A stretch of DNA of 64,000 nucleotides, taken from NCBI GenBank assembly GCA_030068075.1, contig CM057835.1:24582930-24646929 (forward strand), written 5' to 3'. How positions within the stretch are numbered: the stretch's first letter is position 1; every line of letters begins with the position of its first letter. Made by a program: the position numbers and the translations under genes. This DNA is from Paguma larvata. Its lineage: Eukaryota; Chordata; Mammalia; Carnivora; Viverridae. Of this stretch, positions 59,098 through 64,000 are shown in pieces. The notes below the pieces were generated by a model. The model made no database searches. It worked only from the letters and a program-made list of their open reading frames with translations, and had not been told where the DNA came from.

Positions 59098-59299
59098 TGT
59101 AATGTTTTATTTTTGAGAGAGAGAGAGTAAGAGAATGCAAGCAGGGGAGGGGCAGTGAGAGAGTGGGACAGAGGATCCAAAGCGGGCTCTGTGCTAAGAG
59201 CAGACAGCCCGATATGGGGCTCAGACTCACAAACCAGGAAGGAGATCATGGCTTGAGCGAAAGTCGGACACTTAACCAACTGAGCCCCCCAGGCGCCCC
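59098..59299 (-). mobile_element. CAN-SINE, antisense
   Basis: Antisense head '...agccccccaggcgcccc'. Imperfect duplication AAGGCGTGACTTTT (59084) and AAGGCGTAACTTTT (59300). Confidence 0.95.
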
Positions 59300-59313
59300 A
59301 AGGCGTAACTTTT

Positions 59314-60295
59314 CTAAGAATAGGTGATGTCCCTTATAGTCTTGGAAAACTATCACATTTGCTTCTAACTTCAGTCCGAAGAATGTTCAAAGAAGTTAAC
59401 TCTTAAGAAATTAGAGATAAATTTTCCAAGGTGTCTCAGATGGAATTGTCTTTCCAGATAGCTCTTTGACGTATTGAAGCAAAAACTGTGTTCTCACCTG
59501 ACGCGATCACCTGGACGCTTCCTCCCCAGCGGCACAGCAGTCTAGGCCGGAGCGTGCCAGGGAAGCCTCCGGCCCGCCTTCGTCCCCGTGTGCCCCACAT
59601 GTCGTCCACACACAAGTCCCAGCACGGACCTTTCAGACTCGGCAAGGAGCCTTGTTTTGCCAGCGTTCGTCTAAACACGATTCAGAATCTTTCTCCTAAT
59701 CTGTATCTCTCTCTCACTCCCCAAGTTCACATATTAATCTCAAAAAAAGAAAAATAGTGTAAAGAAAGATGATCGCTGATACAGTACTTAGGACTCAAGT
59801 GTTAATTTGAGGGCATCTGGACAAGAGTAAACAGTAAAGGGCTGACTAGAACTGGAACTTGTCTCCATCTACATGCTACGCCCCAGTCCGGTCCAGGACT
59901 ATAACTGATACACAGAGGGTTCACCATTTTCCATAATTAGATGTTGGAATATAAAAGAGGGCACTAACCGTGTATATCAACATTAGCCATTATTCATGAG
60001 ATGGACTTCCTACCAGCAAAAACCGGACGTGGTAGAGTGGGGGCAGGCAAGGCGTGTGGCAATCTGAGAAGTAAGCGAGTCCATTAGATTTGAAGTATTG
60101 CCCCCCAGACCCCAGTAAGTCAGCTCGTTTGCTTCTCACAGCGACACGGGCTTAATTCGGCTCACTTTGCGCCCAATAAATTGAGGCATTTATTCCACTA
60201 ACTCACCTAGTGCGCCGGACTTGATCTTCCAAACTCCTCCCCCCCCCCCAATTAAGGGCTCTGGCTTTTTCTACAAACGGCAATCTGTACCCATT
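59314..60295. other. DYM: Intron segment, no gene seen
   Basis: Mixed composition. 60115-60200 may be MIR-derived. A C-run lies at 60238-60249. Nothing else is assignable. Confidence 0.45.
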
Positions 60296-60425
60296 TGTTC
60301 ATTTATTCCTTCCCTCATTCATTCAGCAAGCAGCTCGTACAGCCCTGGCAGTATTCTAAGCACTGGGGGGCACATCAGTGGAAAAATAAAAATCTCTGCC
60401 CTCCTGGAGCTTGTATTCTACTTAG
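60296..60425 (+). mobile_element. Ancient interspersed repeat (family uncertain)
   Basis: 'tcattcattcagcaagcagc', 'tattctaagcactgggggg' and 'tctgccctcctggagcttgtattctac' is the same widespread old repeat type as at 20690. Confidence 0.65.
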
Positions 60426-63400
60426 AATTGCATCTAATGGTGGTGTATTTATTGTCTGGGCTCTCGCTCTCCCGGCGAGATGGCTGGGCCCTGTCCAAAC
60501 TGAGGAGCCCCTGCAGGGGGGATAATCCCTGCCACCACCCCCTCCATCAAGAGCCTGCTTCCAACATGAGAAGCTCTGCCAGTAAATGCTCCACTTCGGC
60601 GCTTTGTCTCCCACCCTGGCACCAAAACCTCCCCCTCCTCTCAGCCTCCTCACGTGGAATCGATGGGCCTCAGAAACAGGTGCCCTGCCTCAGTGATGCG
60701 GCTCAGTCTCCTTGACTAGTCCACACCTCTCAGCAACCCGGACTGCTGCCTCGAAGCTGATGACTGTTAAATTACAAATATCAGTCCCCAACCTGCTCCC
60801 TCACCAAATGAACAGACTCGTCATCCCGGCCCTCGAGGCCAGCCTCCTCGCCTCCGCCCTCCGTCTTCCCACCGCCATGGCAACTGGCCTCAGGGCCTGT
60901 GCACTGGCCCTATGCTGGTTACCAGGCCCAGAGGTGCGCTCTTGGCTCACGAGGGCCTCTCCACGTGAAGTGCCAGTTCCCCGTCCCTGCAGTTAGAACC
61001 CACCCGTCGGGGCCTTTCTCCAACTTCCCCGACAGCAGGAGAGCCTGTCCGTCCTTCCTTCCCCTTTGCGCCACCACACTAGCCCTCAGAGAGGGAGAGA
61101 TTCACAACTCAAGGTTTCCTCCTTTCTGTGATCCCCTAACCTGGGTCCGTAAGAGAGGAGCGTAGCCAGGGATATTTGCTCAGGCTTCACGCTCAAGTGA
61201 GGTTCAGATTCTGGCCGATGACATGATGGTAAATTTATGGAGAGCTTCTCACCAGGGTGGGTTCAACTTTCCGCTCCACCCATCTTCGCGTCCTCAAAGT
61301 TTTTTGACCACTGGTTGGTCACAGAAGCTGTGTCACTTGCACAGGTGACAAGACAGGTCACTTGCACCTCTTGTCCTGAGCAAGAGGTGGTTAGTCGCCC
61401 CGCCCGAGCTGCCAGGACAGGTGCCTGCTCACCCCATAACCCTTCCCCACTCGTGGCCTGCCAGACTGCTCCCACCTATGCAATGTGTGGTGGCAATCTT
61501 CTCTGCCCCCTCATCGTGGGCTTCCTAATGTTAGCTCTGTATCTCATAATCTCTGACTCTTAAGAAGTAACCCTTTATGGTTTCTATATTTTGATCTCAG
61601 GTTTTCATTGATTTCTGTAATTTACACAAGCTAGAACTCCACATTCAGCGTCGCCGTCATTCCTACACCAGTGCCCGTCTTCTCGTTGTCGGTTAGGTGA
61701 TAATGCCGTTTGGTAACATTCGTAACTCATTCCACTACACGTAGAAGAGACTGCAGTCCAGGCTTGTGCAGATGGTAATTTAGCCGAATACACCTGCTTC
61801 CTGATGATCTGTCCATGCCTTATTTTGCCTGGAGTTTGCAGTCCAAGCCCATCTAACGTGTTCTGACCCCAGCGTTAGCCAGATGGGCCGTGAAGGGAGC
61901 CCTCCTGGGGCACTGTCCTTCCATGTTCCCCGCTGCCCTCTGTTCTTACCCCTCCCGAATTATACCCCCTGTTAGAGGAACATCCGTTACTCCTCTCTCC
62001 CTCCTCACAGCCTCGAGCACAGCAGCTTGTATACAGCTGGTGCCTAACCAACATTTAGTTTAAGGGCCCATCGCCGAAGGAGACAGTGTTGCACAGCCAT
62101 GGCGTGTGAGGGGAGGAAGGGGAGGGAAGCTGGATACTCCTTCCCAAATGCACCCCCAGATAAAAACGCCGTCCGCGAAGGCTTTTCCCTTGCTGTCTTG
62201 CGAGAGGATCTTGAAACCAGTTAACTTCATCTGCACAGAACCGGCCCACCGCAGACGCTACGTATGCCGCTGACAGGAACCCACGTCCTCCCTCCTAACC
62301 GCACCCCCGCCAGCCGTGCTGGATGCCTTGCGACTGACCGCCACCTTTCACTCATCTGTTCAGAGCCTAAATGTGGGCCTTTAAAGAACTCTTTTTAATG
62401 TGCCGTGTAGCTATTTGATTTTAAGCTGCACTAAATTTCTGGAGTTTCTGGTGCTATCTATATAATCTTGTAGGGGGAGGGGGGGGAACTCCATTGAACT
62501 TTTGTGGTAATAAAAATTATTGTAGTTGAGCCCTACATCTGCTCACTGAACTTCCTGTGGGTTTCCACCAAATCACATGACTGACAGCAGAAAGGCTTTT
62601 GGTCTCGAAAGCTTTTGGTCTGCCTGTTACACGCGAGTCTCCGTCACCAAATCAGACCTTTGCTTTGTCTCTGGGCCGGGCGTCCGGATGTCCCACCGTG
62701 GTGAGTTGATTCGCTGGAGCTGATAAAAACATTCCAGCCAAACTTGAGAGTCTAGCATTACCTCCGGCTCCAAAAATCAAAACAACCGGATTGTTGTAAG
62801 TGGCTTTGGATTGAGACCAAGCTCCAAGCTTTTTGAGGGATGAGTTTTCTCTCCTTATTGAGCTGAATCACAGGACAGCTGTCTCAGAAAGAACGGGGCA
62901 AAAGCCTACGTCCAAGGTGACCCCGCACCCTGCCCTCTGCTAGCCTGTTCCAGAAGGTTCTTGCCATAACTATCAAGCCAAAGCCCCCGTGTCCCCAGAG
63001 TCCCTCGTGTGCTTTCCCAGAGCTTTAGCCGTCCTCAGGCACATCCACCCGGCGGCCTCTGGCTAGAGCTGAGAAGGGTGGGAGGTGGGGGGGACTAAGA
63101 AGTCCAGAGAGGAGATGCGGTCAGAGAGCGTGTGGACGGACGTCAGTGCCGGGAGGGCCTGGCGGGGCCCGAGTGGCCCAGTCGGAATGAGGACACTCGA
63201 GCAGGGAAGTTGGACTTCCCTCAGCCATCACAGGATGGCATTATTGTTCTCCACAGGCTTGAAAAGGAACATAAAGAATGATTTTTTCTAGGCTGTTGAT
63301 CTGACATTCAGACTATGACATTTCTTGGACTGAATCCTGACAAAATGTGTCCCCAGTGTCGTTAGTGCTAAATAAAACCTTTTGTCTTTCTTTTCCTTAG
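60426..63400. other. Intron or flank segment, no gene seen
   Basis: 60530-61170 is C/T-rich and may contain an L2 relic. 61900-62055 looks like an L2 tail ('cctcgagcacagcagcttgtatacagctggtgcctaa'). 62380-62530 is unique-looking, with a G-rich run near 62473-62487. No credible exon was found. Confidence 0.4.
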
Positions 63401-63535
63401 CTCTCAAGACTTCTAAGACATACTACAGAAGCACATATTTTTAAGAATGTCTATTTTAAATCTCCAACCATGTCGGCTTTCTGTAGCGAGACAGACAGGT
63501 CAATTCGAGAGGGGGTCAAATTAAATGCAGCTTGA
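63401..63535 (+). other. Possible alternative terminal coding segment (weak)
   Basis: A strong acceptor-like sequence (TTTTGTCTTTCTTTTCCTTAG, at 63380-63400) precedes a frame open for 44 codons, from CTC at 63401 (LSRLLRHTTEAHIFKNVYF...) to a TGA at 63533. The frame is phase 0, so it would join to DYM exon B without a shift. It does not match the known dymeclin C-terminus and no poly(A) signal was seen soon after. Chance is the leading explanation. Confidence 0.15.
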
Positions 63536-64000
63536 GCGCGGCTTGTTATACAGAGGCTGTGTTCGCGTTCAATCAGGTTGACTGAAGAGTGTTTCCAAAA
63601 CGCTCTTATAATTTCTGTCTATTATTTCACCCTGTTAAAATGTTCCCAGTACCCGGCCTCAAAAACAACTCGTTGCGGAGAAGGAAGCTCCTCACCTTGT
63701 GCCTTCAAATGTGTGTAGCCGGTTTGAGGGAACATGCTCTCTTTTTTTTTTTTTTGCTTCTTGCTGTTTATAATGTACCCTCCATCCTCAACCTTTTAAA
63801 AAAAGTATCAGTGAAACGTTCTGAGCAAAGAACCCAGAAATAGCACCTCGCGGTTCACGTGTTCCTTCGAGGACCGCGGAGCCAGTACCGTCCGTTCAGG
63901 GGTGAGCGTGAGTGCCGTCCACGGCATCCGGGGTTTGCCGGTAACGGAAACACGTCCGTGCTGTTCTGTCCGCACTTGCTCTCCGCCTTCCCTGTGTCCA
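63536..64000. other. Right edge, no feature recognised
   Basis: It includes a T-run at 63741-63754 and a CpG-containing part at 63850-63960. No exon was identified. Confidence 0.5.

Larger units (their letters stand above)
17109..64000 (+). other. DYM: Last DYM intron (at least 46.9 kb), possibly including flank
   Basis: It begins with the donor GTAAGC. No sequence encoding the expected dymeclin C-terminus was found up to the right edge, so the true last exon most likely lies beyond the window. The interval is filled with interspersed repeats, listed separately, and with unique non-coding DNA. Confidence 0.7.

Noticed and set aside
4386..59299. Regularly recurring tRNA-like sequences as possible tRNA genes
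   Set aside because: They are the heads of CAN-SINEs, with A-rich tails and target-site duplications, and do not keep full tRNA structure.
1..64000. CRISPR array, integron, phage or other microbial-type system
   Set aside because: No evenly spaced direct repeats with unique spacers and no dense coding exist. The window is vertebrate intronic DNA.

Overview
The window is mammalian nuclear DNA from a carnivoran, almost certainly a cat-family (felid) genome. The main evidence is about 25 copies of a tRNA-derived CAN-SINE. Its head reads GGGGCGCCTGGGTGGCTCAG, its body has the feliform form (a GAGCCTGGAGCCTGCTTC stretch, then a CT-rich tract), and it ends in an AATAAATAAA tail. Carnivore LINE-1 copies and old MIR, L2 and hAT (MER5-like) relics support this. 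The only gene I can support is DYM (dymeclin, a Golgi-associated trafficking protein), read on the + strand. Two consecutive coding exons are present: 2408-2590 (61 codons) and 16995-17108 (38 codons). Both start and end in phase 0 and both have canonical splice sites. They encode the penultimate part of dymeclin. The final coding exon, whose product would begin close to KFPELKFKYVEEE, was not found, so the last intron is at least 46.9 kb and runs off the right edge.

Layout: 1-2407 is the end of an upstream intron. 2408-2590 is DYM exon A. 2591-16994 is a 14.4 kb intron dominated by LINE-1. It holds antisense L1 fragments at 3.7-5.0 kb and an old + strand L1 at 7.9-12.8 kb, which was interrupted by two SINEs and by a 2.5 kb antisense L1 flanked by a 10-bp target-site duplication. 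16995-17108 is DYM exon B. 17109-64000 is intronic or 3' flank. It contains an old, nearly complete L1 at about 31.3-34.9 kb with two SINE insertions, two L1 3' ends at 44.5-46.05 kb, and many SINEs, MIRs and L2 fragments. It also has microsatellites and several GC/CpG-rich patches (24.5-24.8, 53.9-54.2 and 55.5-56.7 kb).

There is no operon, CRISPR array, RNA gene or microbial-type system here, and I found no convincing undescribed biological system. Points that deserve a second look are: a 246-bp local duplication (51195-51440 and 53663-53908, about 96% identical); a 155-codon non-repeat open frame on the minus strand (42430 to about 42905); a possible phase-compatible alternative terminal exon at 63401; a CTCF-like site inside an old L1; and several SINE arrangements (tandem at one site, inverted pair, SINE within SINE).
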